Origin: Acidimicrobiaceae bacterium
GTDB taxonomy: Bacteria > Actinomycetota > Acidimicrobiia > Acidimicrobiales > Palsa-688
DNA length: 46,958 nt
Assembly: GCA_003156595.1 (NCBI GenBank)
Contig: PMHH01000112.1
Location: 251-47,208 of the forward strand
Direction of reading: 5' to 3'
Part shown: positions 7,270 to 15,403 of the stretch, piece by piece
How the letters are laid out: every line of letters starts with the position of its first letter
How positions within the stretch are numbered: position 1 is the stretch's first letter
Notes under the pieces: generated by a model
What the model was told of the DNA's origin: nothing
The model's input: the letters and a program-made list of their open reading frames with translations, nothing else
Databases searched by the model: none
Translations under genes and position numbers: made by a program

Positions 7270-10200
7270 GTGGAATTGCCCCTGACCGTCTCGATGGCGG
7301 CCCGCTCCCCTGTGGACGTGCTGGTGCGCGCCGAGCCGGATGCCACGATCGGTGAACTGGCAGCCGCTCTGGCCCAGCATCTCGACCTCCCTGCCAGCGC
7401 CGGCCAGAGCCCGCCGGCGTTGTATCTCGGCCCTTCCCTGCTGGCCCCGGGCGAGGAACTATCCGCGGCGGGACTCCTGCAGGGCTCGGTGGTTGGGATG
7501 GGGATGGCCGTGCCAGCGCAGCCGAACGGCGACGGACCCGTGGAGGTCGCCGTGCTCGGCGGTCCAGCGGCCGGCCCGTCGGTGGCCCTCAGCCCGGGGG
7601 AGACGGTGACGGTTGGCCGTTCACGGGACAGCGGTCTCACCATCGAAGACCCCCAGGTGAGCCGCAACCACGCCCGGGTCACCATTGACTGGGACGGCGC
7701 CGTCCTCGAAGACGCCGGCTCGACCAACGGAGTCGGTTGGGCCGGCCATCGCATCCTCGGCGCGCAACGGCTCGCCGCCGGCGACGTCTTCCAGATCGGC
7801 GATTCCGTGGTATCGGTGCGAGAAGTCGAGACGGCCGCACGCGTGCTCGATCCGCCGGCCGCGAACGGCACCCGTGGCTTCAACCGCCCGCCGCGCATAG
7901 CTCCGCCGGCGCTGGCCACCGAAATCGAAGTACCGGTCCAACCGACGGAGCCGCAGGGCCTGCGCTTTCCCCTCATCTCCCTGCTCGCACCGGTACTTAT
8001 AGGTGTGGCGCTCGTGCTCCTCCTTCATCAGATCGTCTATCTGGCCTTCGTCGCCTTGTCGCCCGTGATGGTTCTGTCCAACTATCTCGGCGACCGCCGC
8101 CGGGGCCGGCGCGACTACCGCACCCAACTGGCCGCCTACCAGCAGGCCACCGCCACCTTCGATGCGACCATGTCGGCAGCGGTCGCCGCGGACGAGCGGC
8201 TATCGCGAGTCCGCCTCCCGGATCCGGCCGCCATCCGCCGCACCGCGACGGCGCCGACTACCCGGCTGTGGGAGCGCCGCCGCGAGGACAACGACTTTCT
8301 CCGACTACGGATCGGGCTGGCCGATGCGCCGGCTCACATTCAGGTCAAGGGTGGAGCGGAGGGCGCGCCGCCGCTCGCCCGCCTGGTGCCGGCGGCCATC
8401 GACGTGGCCGAGGCCGGGATCGTGGGCCTCGCCGGTCCGCGTCCGGCGACGCTGGCATGGGCCCGGGCCATGCTCAGCCAGACGGCGGCGCTGCACAGCC
8501 CGGGCGACGTGCGGATCGTGGTGCTGACAGGCCAGGACGGCGCCGGCGACTGGGCCTGGACGGCCTGGCTGCCTCATCTGGTCCCGCCCGACCCTTCGTG
8601 GGACTGCAGCAGGCTGGTCGGGGTGGGACGCCAACAGGTGGAGGACCGCCTGACCGTACTGCGCCGGCTCATCGACGATCGACTGGAGACCGCCCGGAGC
8701 CAGCTGCGCGCCGGGCCGCCACTCGGTTCGCGGATTCTCGTGGTGCTGGACGGCGCCCGCCGCCTCCGCACCCTCGACGGCATCGCAGAGGTGTTGCGGC
8801 GCGGCCCGGAGGCAGGGGTGTTTGCCCTGTGCCTGGATGAGCACGAGACCAGCCTCCCCGAGGAGTGCCAGGTTGCGGTGGTTGCCAGCAACCCGTCCGG
8901 CAGCCGCGCCGTGGTCCATCGGAAGGGCGCGGCTCCGGTCGAGGGCGTGATCGTTGACGGCGTGAGCACCGAGGGGGCCGAACGGGTGAGCCGGGCCCTC
9001 GCTTCCCTTCGGGAATCGGGTCCCGGCCAGGGAGGGCGCGGAGTCGAACTGCCCCGCTCGGTGCGACTGCTCGATCTACTGGGCCTGGACGAGCCGACTG
9101 CGGCAGACGTCGCCAAAGTGTGGCGGTCGAGCCCCGGCGGTCGCAGCACGGAAGCGATCATCGGCATGGCGACGACGGGTCCGTTCGTGGTCGACCTGCG
9201 CAAGGACGGACCCCACGGCCTGGTGGCCGGTACGACCGGAGCCGGAAAATCCGAGCTGCTGCAATCGCTGGTCGCCAGCCTGGCCCTGGCCAACCGACCC
9301 GATGCGCTGACGTTCGTCCTGGTGGACTACAAGGGCGGCAGCGCCTTCAGGGAGTGCCGGGACCTGCCGCATTGCGTCGGCCTGATCACCGACCTGGACG
9401 GGCACTTGGCGGCCCGGGCGCTGGCGTCGTTGACTGCCGAGTTGAAGCGACGGGAGGGCCTACTGGCCCAGGCCGGCGCCCGCGACATCGACGAGTACTG
9501 GGCGTTGACTACCGGCCTCCCGTCCGGGCCGCTCCCATCCGCGCCCCTCCCCCGGCTGGCCATCGTCATCGACGAGTTCGCCACCCTCGTCGAGGAGGTG
9601 CCCGACTTCGTGCGTGGGGTGATCGGCATCGGAATGCGGGGCCGCAGTCTCGGCGTCCACGTGATCCTGGCAACCCAGCGGCCGGCCGGAGTGGTCTCCG
9701 CGGAGCTCCGGGCCAATGTCAACCTGCGGCTCTGCCTTCGGGTGGCGAACCCCCAAGACAGCACCGATGTGATCGACGGCCCCGACGCGGCGCGAATCGG
9801 CCGGGACACGCCGGGACGGGCGTATGCCCTGACCGGGTACCGCGACCTGACCCCGTTCCAGACCGCCCGCATCGGGGTAGCCCGTCCAGGCGAGCCGGTC
9901 GGGCTTGGGGCAAGCCGGGTGACGGTGGCAGCCTGGTCGTTGACGTCGCTCGGCGCGCGCCGGGTCCAATCCGACGCCGGCGAGGCGGACTCGAGCGGAG
10001 CCACCGATCTCTCCCTGCTGGTGGCCGCCATCGAGGCCGCCGCCCGCAACGAGGGCATCGAACGGCCACCGAGTCCCTGGCTTCCCCCGCTCCCCGACGT
10101 GGTGTCGATCGACGACGTCGGCGGTGCGGTCGGCGGGCGCGAAGGGGCGGGCGGGCCTGACGGCCTGGGCCGGCGCGACGGGGTGGGCCTGCGCGCCGTC

Positions 10201-11700
10201 GTGGGCCTGGTCGACCGACCCGAGTCCCAGACCCAGGAGCCGTTCGTGCTGGACCTCGACCGGGGCGGGTCCGTGCTGGTGATCGGGACGGTGCGCAGCG
10301 GCCGCTCGACCGCCCTGCGCACCATCGCGGCTGGTCTCGCCAGCCGTCTAGGGCCCGAGGACCTCCACCTGTATGTCATCGACTGCGGCAACCGGGCCCT
10401 CGACCCACTGGCCAGCTGGCCCCACTGCGGAGCGGTCGTCAGCGGCGACGACCCCGACCGTCTCACCCGGCTCGTCGACCTGTTGGGGTCGCTCGTGCAG
10501 GCACGGGCCAGGACTGGTCACACCGGGCCGCCCGTTGTCGTCCTGATCGACCGTCTCGAAGCCTTCGTCGCCCGGTACGCGGAGCGCGACGGGGGGCGGC
10601 TCGTCGACGCGGTGGACCGGCTGCTCCGCGAAGGCCGGGCCGTCGGGGTGACCTTCGTCATCAGCGGCGACCGCACCGCTTTCTCTACTCGCCTAGCCAG
10701 CGCGGTCGAGTCCCGCCTGGTCCTACGCCAGGCCGACCGCAGCGACTACGGGCTGCTCGGCCTCGACGTCCGCCAGGTCCCGAGTCACCTAGTCAACGGA
10801 CGCGCCGTCTGGGCCCAGACCGGCCACGAGCTGCAGATCGCCGTCCTGGGGCCCGACCCCGCCGACGCTCCCCAGTCAGCCCGGGGGGCCGAGATGGCCG
10901 CCTGCGGGCCGGCGGCCGGCGTGGGGGCGGGGGCCGCCGTGGGGGCGGAGGCTGCCCGACGAGCCCGGCGGGTGGATCCTTTGCCGACTCGGATCACCTT
11001 GGCGGAGATCGAGGCGCTGACTGCCTCCGATGTCAACCAGGCGCCCGGCGGCGACAACCCCGACGGTGACGCGGTTGCCCTGGTCGGAGCGGGCGGCGAC
11101 GAACTGTGTGCTGTCCGGGTCGACCTGACCGAGGCCGGGCCAGGTTTCGTCGTCGCCGGTCCGCCGCGTTCTGGCCGCAGCACCGCCCTGGCCGGCATCG
11201 TCCGGTCGTTGTCGGGCCGGGCGGGCGCGGCGCGGTCGGTCGTGATCGTCACGCCTCGGGCCTCACCCCTCCGCGATCTAGGGTCACTGCCCGGAGTGGC
11301 GGCGATCCTCTCGAGCGGCCCAGAACTGGCTGCCCAAATGGAGGAGGCGATTGGCCGCTCGGAGGGCCCGAAGGCTCTTGTCATTGACGATGCCGAGCTC
11401 CTCGCAGATGGGCCGGCGGCGAAGCTCTTGGAAGGCCTGGTCCGGACAGCCCGCGACAATGACCTGGTCGTGGTGGTGGCCGCCACCACCGACGACTTGC
11501 TGCTGTCCCGCTTCCGGGGTTGGCTGGCCGAGGTGCGGCGCAGCCGGTCCGGTCTCCTCCTCACTCCGGCTGCAGTTACAGACGGCGAGGTGTTCGACCT
11601 GCGCCTTCCACGCAGCACGAGCAGCGGCTGGCCTCCCGGCCGGGCGCTTCTGGTCCTGCGGGGCGAGGCCACATCCGTCCAGGTGGCCATGCTCGACTAG
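7270..11700 (+). CDS. eccC: EccC/EssC-type T7SS translocase ATPase with ubiquitin-like and FHA domains
   Basis: GTG start, 1476 residues. Order: a ubiquitin/YukD-like fold (about 1-85); an FHA domain (about 95-190, with G116-R117-S, SRNHA and DAGSTNG); two membrane spans (about 233-275); the conserved WERR-DNDFLRLR linker; then three FtsK/SpoIIIE modules. Module 1 has Walker A GTTGAGKS (654-661), LVDYKGG and Walker B LAIVIDEFATL with ATQRPAG. Module 2 has GTVRSGRST from 1006 and module 3 GPPRSGRST from 1297, in both of which the Walker lysine is arginine. Only module 1 therefore looks fully able to bind and split ATP in the usual way, with 2 and 3 as regulatory or substrate-docking modules. 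EccC/EssC drives export of WXG100-dependent substrates through the inner membrane. FHA at the N-terminus is an EssC trait, while the genome type is actinobacterial. A fused ubiquitin-like domain may stand in for YukD or the EccD N-terminus. Confidence 0.9.
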   Translation: MELPLTVSMAARSPVDVLVRAEPDATIGELAAALAQHLDLPASAGQSPPALYLGPSLLAPGEELSAAGLLQGSVVGMGMAVPAQPNGDGPVEVAVLGGPAAGPSVALSPGETVTVGRSRDSGLTIEDPQVSRNHARVTIDWDGAVLEDAGSTNGVGWAGHRILGAQRLAAGDVFQIGDSVVSVREVETAARVLDPPAANGTRGFNRPPRIAPPALATEIEVPVQPTEPQGLRFPLISLLAPVLIGVALVLLLHQIVYLAFVALSPVMVLSNYLGDRRRGRRDYRTQLAAYQQATATFDATMSAAVAADERLSRVRLPDPAAIRRTATAPTTRLWERRREDNDFLRLRIGLADAPAHIQVKGGAEGAPPLARLVPAAIDVAEAGIVGLAGPRPATLAWARAMLSQTAALHSPGDVRIVVLTGQDGAGDWAWTAWLPHLVPPDPSWDCSRLVGVGRQQVEDRLTVLRRLIDDRLETARSQLRAGPPLGSRILVVLDGARRLRTLDGIAEVLRRGPEAGVFALCLDEHETSLPEECQVAVVASNPSGSRAVVHRKGAAPVEGVIVDGVSTEGAERVSRALASLRESGPGQGGRGVELPRSVRLLDLLGLDEPTAADVAKVWRSSPGGRSTEAIIGMATTGPFVVDLRKDGPHGLVAGTTGAGKSELLQSLVASLALANRPDALTFVLVDYKGGSAFRECRDLPHCVGLITDLDGHLAARALASLTAELKRREGLLAQAGARDIDEYWALTTGLPSGPLPSAPLPRLAIVIDEFATLVEEVPDFVRGVIGIGMRGRSLGVHVILATQRPAGVVSAELRANVNLRLCLRVANPQDSTDVIDGPDAARIGRDTPGRAYALTGYRDLTPFQTARIGVARPGEPVGLGASRVTVAAWSLTSLGARRVQSDAGEADSSGATDLSLLVAAIEAAARNEGIERPPSPWLPPLPDVVSIDDVGGAVGGREGAGGPDGLGRRDGVGLRAVVGLVDRPESQTQEPFVLDLDRGGSVLVIGTVRSGRSTALRTIAAGLASRLGPEDLHLYVIDCGNRALDPLASWPHCGAVVSGDDPDRLTRLVDLLGSLVQARARTGHTGPPVVVLIDRLEAFVARYAERDGGRLVDAVDRLLREGRAVGVTFVISGDRTAFSTRLASAVESRLVLRQADRSDYGLLGLDVRQVPSHLVNGRAVWAQTGHELQIAVLGPDPADAPQSARGAEMAACGPAAGVGAGAAVGAEAARRARRVDPLPTRITLAEIEALTASDVNQAPGGDNPDGDAVALVGAGGDELCAVRVDLTEAGPGFVVAGPPRSGRSTALAGIVRSLSGRAGAARSVVIVTPRASPLRDLGSLPGVAAILSSGPELAAQMEEAIGRSEGPKALVIDDAELLADGPAAKLLEGLVRTARDNDLVVVVAATTDDLLLSRFRGWLAEVRRSRSGLLLTPAAVTDGEVFDLRLPRSTSSGWPPGRALLVLRGEATSVQVAMLD

Positions 11701-11761
11701 CCGCCTTGGGTCGGTCGGGAACCGGTTCCAGCACCTCCCTCCACTCCTCCGCGTGCCCGCA

Positions 11762-11884
11762 ACGGACAGACCTCGCGACCGGACCAGTCCCTCGCACGGA
11801 GGTCTGTCCGTGTCAGTGCCGATTTTGGCATCGGGGCGGACAGACCTCGGTGGTCGGCTGGGTTATCGCTGCGAGGTCTGTCCG
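11762..11884. repeat. Two 48-nt inverted-repeat units sharing the arm CGGACAGACCTC
   Basis: The 12-mer CGGACAGACCTC occurs at 11763-11774 and 11837-11848 on the plus strand, and its reverse complement at 11799-11810 and 11873-11884. Each pair makes a perfect 12-13 bp stem around a 24-base loop; the two units are 74 bp apart with unrelated loops. They occupy the 288-base gap between the EccC-like gene and the next Esx-like gene. They could be paired operators, transcript hairpins limiting read-through, or a short mobile palindrome. There is no U-run, so a simple intrinsic terminator is less likely. Just after them a GGCCCACGCCGCC motif is duplicated (about 11902-11930). Confidence 0.75.
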
Positions 11885-11988
11885 TTTGGCGGCCTCCCCC
11901 CCGGCCCACGCCGCCGGCCCACGCCGCCGGCCACCAATCGGGAGCCCTTCCCATTCCCGCCGGCGGACGCCGGTGGTACAACGGTCAG

Positions 11989-12234
11989 GTGACCCTGATC
12001 GCCGCCAACGTCAGCAACCTGATGGCCGCCGCCGGCACGCTGAGGACCTCAGGGGCGGGCGCCGGCCTGAGCTGCATCGCCGTGCCGTCGCTGGGCGACG
12101 GGGCGGCGGACGGGGCCCTCGCCGGCTTCAGCGCCGCCTGGAGCGTCCGCACGGCCGCACTCGACGCACTCGTCGAGGCGGCCGGCTCGGTGCTCGCCAT
12201 CTACGCCGTCAACTTCGGCCGGGCGGGGGGCTGA
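11989..12234 (+). CDS. Small WXG100-like T7SS target protein
   Basis: 81 residues from a GTG at 11989. The second half, with ADGALAGFSAAWSVRTAALDALVEAAGSVLAIYA, follows the pattern of actinobacterial ESX-associated small proteins in which a Phe...Trp helix precedes a long Ala/Leu helix ending in Tyr. It lies six bases before the larger substrate gene, and small Esx-like partners are commonly encoded directly upstream of long T7SS substrates. I infer that it forms a carrier complex with the product of 12240-13712. Its ribosome site is weak. The alternative is an unrelated small helical protein. Confidence 0.6.
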   Translation: MTLIAANVSNLMAAAGTLRTSGAGAGLSCIAVPSLGDGAADGALAGFSAAWSVRTAALDALVEAAGSVLAIYAVNFGRAGG

Positions 12235-12239
12235 CGGCA

Positions 12240-13712
12240 ATGTCGTTGGTCAACGGAGACCCGCAAGGCATTCGCAGTCTCGGCCAGACCTACGGCGCCA
12301 CGGCCCGGGCCGTCGATACCCAGACCTCCCACCTCTCCGGAGCGCTGTCCCAGGTGGGCACCACGTCGTTTGCGGGGCCGGCGGGAGACTCCGTTCGGGC
12401 GTTCCTGGCCGAGATGCAGACTGCGAACGAGGCCGCAGCCCGGGCCTTCGACCGCATCGCCGCTCAGATCCCTCGGGTTGCCCAAGCCATCGAGGAGGCC
12501 AAGCAGGACGAAACCTTGATGGACCAGGCCCGCCAGCGCGTCCTGGTGGCGCAGCAACGCGTTGGCGACGCCGAGACCGCGTTGGCCGACGCGTCCGAGC
12601 CCGTCGTGTGCAGCGTGGCCGGCGTCCATCCCACGGCCGGCCAACAACAAGCCCTCGCCGCCGCAGAGCACGAACTGCAACTCGCGGAGACCGACCTCCA
12701 ACAGTCACAGCATCAGCTGCAACTCGCTCAGCACCGCTTCCAACAGGCCGATGAGCACCGTCAGAGCGTCTTGCGGGCATTTGCCGCGCTCTGCCAGGAC
12801 GAGGCGGCCGCAGCTGGGTGCCCGCTGCCGATGGTGCCGCACCCGGCCGGCCTCGCCGGCTCGCTGGACAACGCCCTGGCGCTGGTGAATACGTTGCTGG
12901 AGCTGTCGGCGTTGCCGGGAGCCATCAGCGCCGGCAGCAATGCGGTCAAGGTCATGGCCGCGGTACGAAACGACGACATGGCAGAACTCGCCAAGCTCGA
13001 CCCGGAAGAGTTCGCCAAGCTCGAGAACGTGGCGTCGGCCGACAAGGCCCTCTCGATGCTCAAGGACTTCGAGGAAGACACCAAGAGCGGCGCCCTCGAC
13101 GAGGCCGTTAAGTCGCTGAGCACTCCTAGTTGGGTGCCAAACTGGGCCAAGGACCTGCCCGACGCGGCCGGCATCCTGGGCGATGAGGCCAGTCTCACCG
13201 GCTCGGGGGAGTCCGCCCTCGACAAGATCCTCGCCGGCGCCAACGGCGCCGGATTGGCGCTCTTCACCAATACCGGGCGGGCGGCTGTGGCCTCGCTGGC
13301 GGGGGCGGCAGGGGGCGGGGTCGACAGCACCCTGATCGCCCTCAACAGCCTCGACGAGGTCCCTTACCTCGGCGAGGCCATCATCGTCTCGACCAGCCTG
13401 ATGATGGCGGGCAAGTTCGTCGCGGACAACTGGGACGAGATCAAGCAACGGCTCGATGCCGCCGGAAACGACCTCATCCAACCCGACAAGGACGCCATCG
13501 ACACGGCGGGCAAGGTCGTCGACGACATCGGCGGGGGCGACGTGGGGCAGGCCGCCACCGACGGGTTCAATGGCGGCGTGGAGGCCGCCCGGGCCGCCTA
13601 CGACCTCCCCGAGACCGAGGCCAAAGATCTCCTCGGTAACACCGCGGGCAGCGTGGTCCACTATGTGACCCATCCGTGGGATGCGGTAGGCGCCCTGGCC
13701 TCCGATATCTGA
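12240..13712 (+). CDS. Large WXG-like, coiled-coil T7SS substrate/effector candidate
   Basis: 490 residues from the ATG at 12240. The first 100 form a WXG100-like hairpin in which the turn is Phe44-Ala-Gly46. Residues about 110-195 are a coiled coil rich in Gln, Ala and Leu (AAAEHELQLAETDLQQSQ). The remainder has several hydrophobic helices (about 335-400) among charged segments, and Tyr454-Asp-Leu-Pro-Glu458 fits the YxxxD/E export signal. There is no Sec signal peptide. This build (N-terminal Esx-like domain, coiled coil, variable C-terminal domain) is that of LXG-like or long WXG effectors. No toxin motif is recognisable and no immunity gene follows: the next gene is on the other strand. 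The protein could be a structural or surface component instead. Confidence 0.7.
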   Translation: MSLVNGDPQGIRSLGQTYGATARAVDTQTSHLSGALSQVGTTSFAGPAGDSVRAFLAEMQTANEAAARAFDRIAAQIPRVAQAIEEAKQDETLMDQARQRVLVAQQRVGDAETALADASEPVVCSVAGVHPTAGQQQALAAAEHELQLAETDLQQSQHQLQLAQHRFQQADEHRQSVLRAFAALCQDEAAAAGCPLPMVPHPAGLAGSLDNALALVNTLLELSALPGAISAGSNAVKVMAAVRNDDMAELAKLDPEEFAKLENVASADKALSMLKDFEEDTKSGALDEAVKSLSTPSWVPNWAKDLPDAAGILGDEASLTGSGESALDKILAGANGAGLALFTNTGRAAVASLAGAAGGGVDSTLIALNSLDEVPYLGEAIIVSTSLMMAGKFVADNWDEIKQRLDAAGNDLIQPDKDAIDTAGKVVDDIGGGDVGQAATDGFNGGVEAARAAYDLPETEAKDLLGNTAGSVVHYVTHPWDAVGALASDI

Positions 13713-13733
13713 GTCCAGGCCGGCCGGGGCTGG

Positions 13734-15374
13734 TTATCCGGGTGCCACGATGCCGCCGGCGCCTTGGAGGATGAGGTCCATGTTGGCTACGTCGACGCCG
13801 TTGCCGGTGTCGGACGTAGACAGCGTCACGGTGTTCGGTCCGGGCACGATGTCAGCGAGGGGCACGGGTAGCGCCACCGACTCCGACGCGTACGTCCCAC
13901 TGTCTCCATAGGGCCAGTCGAACTGGAGCGGCAGGTTCCCGTTGACCGAGTATGTCAAGGTCTGGGCGCTCAGCGGGTAGTAGGTGAGAGCAAACAACGC
14001 TCCGCTGGCGGCCGAGATATCTGCGGCGGTAGGGCCAGTAGCCGTGGTTACCTGCAGAGTCGCGGGTCCCCTGCCAGACCCGTAAATCCCGTATCCCAGG
14101 TTGGTCATGGGCAGTCCGTTGGGGGCAGTACCCCCTGGTGTGGTGTTGTCCAATACGTCAAAACCCAGATCGCGGGGCTCGACGGGACCGTCGAAGGCCA
14201 GGTTGGCCCAGGTGAACGTGTTGGTCTGCTGGCATTGGCCGGCGCTGGCGCAGTACTTGTTGCCGTTGTAGTGCACGTCCTCCAGCCAGACCACCCCCTG
14301 TGACAATGGGACGGTGAACTCCGAATCGGCGATCAACTCGGTTGAGCCAGGATCACCCGGTTGTGACATGTACACCAACACACTCGTAGCGTTGATTTGT
14401 ACCTCCACGTGGTTCAGAACGCCAGGACCCGATGACGTAGATACGCAGCCGTCAGTGTTCGTCCCCGGCATCACCGTCTGGTAGTTGACCGTCTCCCATA
14501 CGTTCGCTGTCAGACAACCTTCGTTCTCGTCCTCCAGAGAGTTGAAGTCGATACCGACCGAGTTGCGGGCCTGATCGGAGACCGCGGACAGCGTGTTGTT
14601 GTACGGGGCCGGGACTGGCTGGTCGGCGATCACCAAGCTGGGCCACGCGCCGTGCCCGCCTACGGTGTTGTCGGACACGTCGAACTCGATGGTCCCCGTC
14701 CTCCCTGCGAAGTTGAACGGCTGGCGCGGGTACATACCCAAGATCGTCTGGTTGTCGGCGTCGTTGGCCGACTCGACCAGGCTCCCGTCACACATGTTCA
14801 CGTCGCTCTCCGGTGCCACCACCGCGTTGGTGCCGCACTGATGCTGGGTGGACGCCGCCCAGTCATAGAACTCCTGCTGGGTCTGGTTATCCAGCGAGGT
14901 GGCACGACTGACACCCCACAGCGCCCCGTCCAGATCACCCGAGCGAGTGCCCGCCGTCGGATCAGAAGAACCCAACGTGTCGCAGAACGCCTGCGGGCTC
15001 AACGGCGCCGTCAAGAACTGCGGGCAGCCAGCCGCCACGGGCACCGTCGTAGTCGTCGTGGAAGGGACCGTCGTAGATGTGGTCGTGGGCTCCGTGGTCG
15101 TGGTCGTGGTGGGCGCCACGGTGGTCGTGGACGTGGTGGTAGTGGTGGTGGTGCTAGTTGGGGTGGAAGGTGCGCAGGTCGCCACACCGCTCTTTCCGTC
15201 GGTCTGCGACCACGAGAGTGAGCCTCCGCAGCCGACCATCATCGACTCGTTGTTCGTGAGGCTCATCTTGCCAATCGCCGGGGGCGCGGACGACGCTAAA
15301 GCATGGGTGTCGACACCCACGATCACGAGTCCGGCAACCGCCAACAGACAGGGGACTATTCTGCGCGCCCTCAT
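13734..15374 (-). CDS. Secreted protein with long threonine linker, unknown function
   Basis: 546 residues. A signal peptide (MRARRIVPCLLAVAGLVIVG..., probable cut after ALA near residue 28) is followed by a short Cys-containing module, a Thr-rich linker at about residues 70-112 made almost wholly of Thr with Ser, Val, Pro and Glu, then a large beta-rich domain. Motifs in the latter, such as FNFAGRTGTIEFDVSDNT, HGAWPSLVIADQPVP and WVNLAFDGP-like strands, suggest a concanavalin/LamG-like beta sandwich that may bind or cut polysaccharide. No catalytic pair is obvious. Thr linkers of this kind are usually O-mannosylated in actinomycetes. A 10-codon leader ORF with a strong ribosome site overlaps the start. 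The gene faces the T7SS operon convergently. Confidence 0.8.
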   Translation of the reverse strand: MRARRIVPCLLAVAGLVIVGVDTHALASSAPPAIGKMSLTNNESMMVGCGGSLSWSQTDGKSGVATCAPSTPTSTTTTTTTSTTTVAPTTTTTTEPTTTSTTVPSTTTTTVPVAAGCPQFLTAPLSPQAFCDTLGSSDPTAGTRSGDLDGALWGVSRATSLDNQTQQEFYDWAASTQHQCGTNAVVAPESDVNMCDGSLVESANDADNQTILGMYPRQPFNFAGRTGTIEFDVSDNTVGGHGAWPSLVIADQPVPAPYNNTLSAVSDQARNSVGIDFNSLEDENEGCLTANVWETVNYQTVMPGTNTDGCVSTSSGPGVLNHVEVQINATSVLVYMSQPGDPGSTELIADSEFTVPLSQGVVWLEDVHYNGNKYCASAGQCQQTNTFTWANLAFDGPVEPRDLGFDVLDNTTPGGTAPNGLPMTNLGYGIYGSGRGPATLQVTTATGPTAADISAASGALFALTYYPLSAQTLTYSVNGNLPLQFDWPYGDSGTYASESVALPVPLADIVPGPNTVTLSTSDTGNGVDVANMDLILQGAGGIVAPG

Positions 15375-15403
15375 CGGAGCTCACGCTCGTCGGTCGATGT
15401 CAT
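15371..15403 (-). CDS. Ten-codon leader ORF coupled to the secreted protein
   Basis: On the minus strand GGGAGG, a six-base A-rich spacer and ATG give an excellent initiation site at 15403. It opens a frame of only ten codons (MTSTDERELR) whose TGA shares ATGA with the start of the 546-residue secreted protein. The large gene has no comparable ribosome site of its own, so ribosomes may reach it by termination-reinitiation after the leader. The protein product itself is probably unimportant. Confidence 0.5.
   Translation of the reverse strand: MTSTDERELR

Noticed and set aside
9327-10466. 379-codon minus-strand frame inside the EccC-like gene
   Set aside because: Antisense of the FtsK modules; Ser/Arg/Pro-rich with no recognisable fold.
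11762-11884. CRISPR array
   Set aside because: Only two units, arms inverted and not direct repeats, no cas genes.
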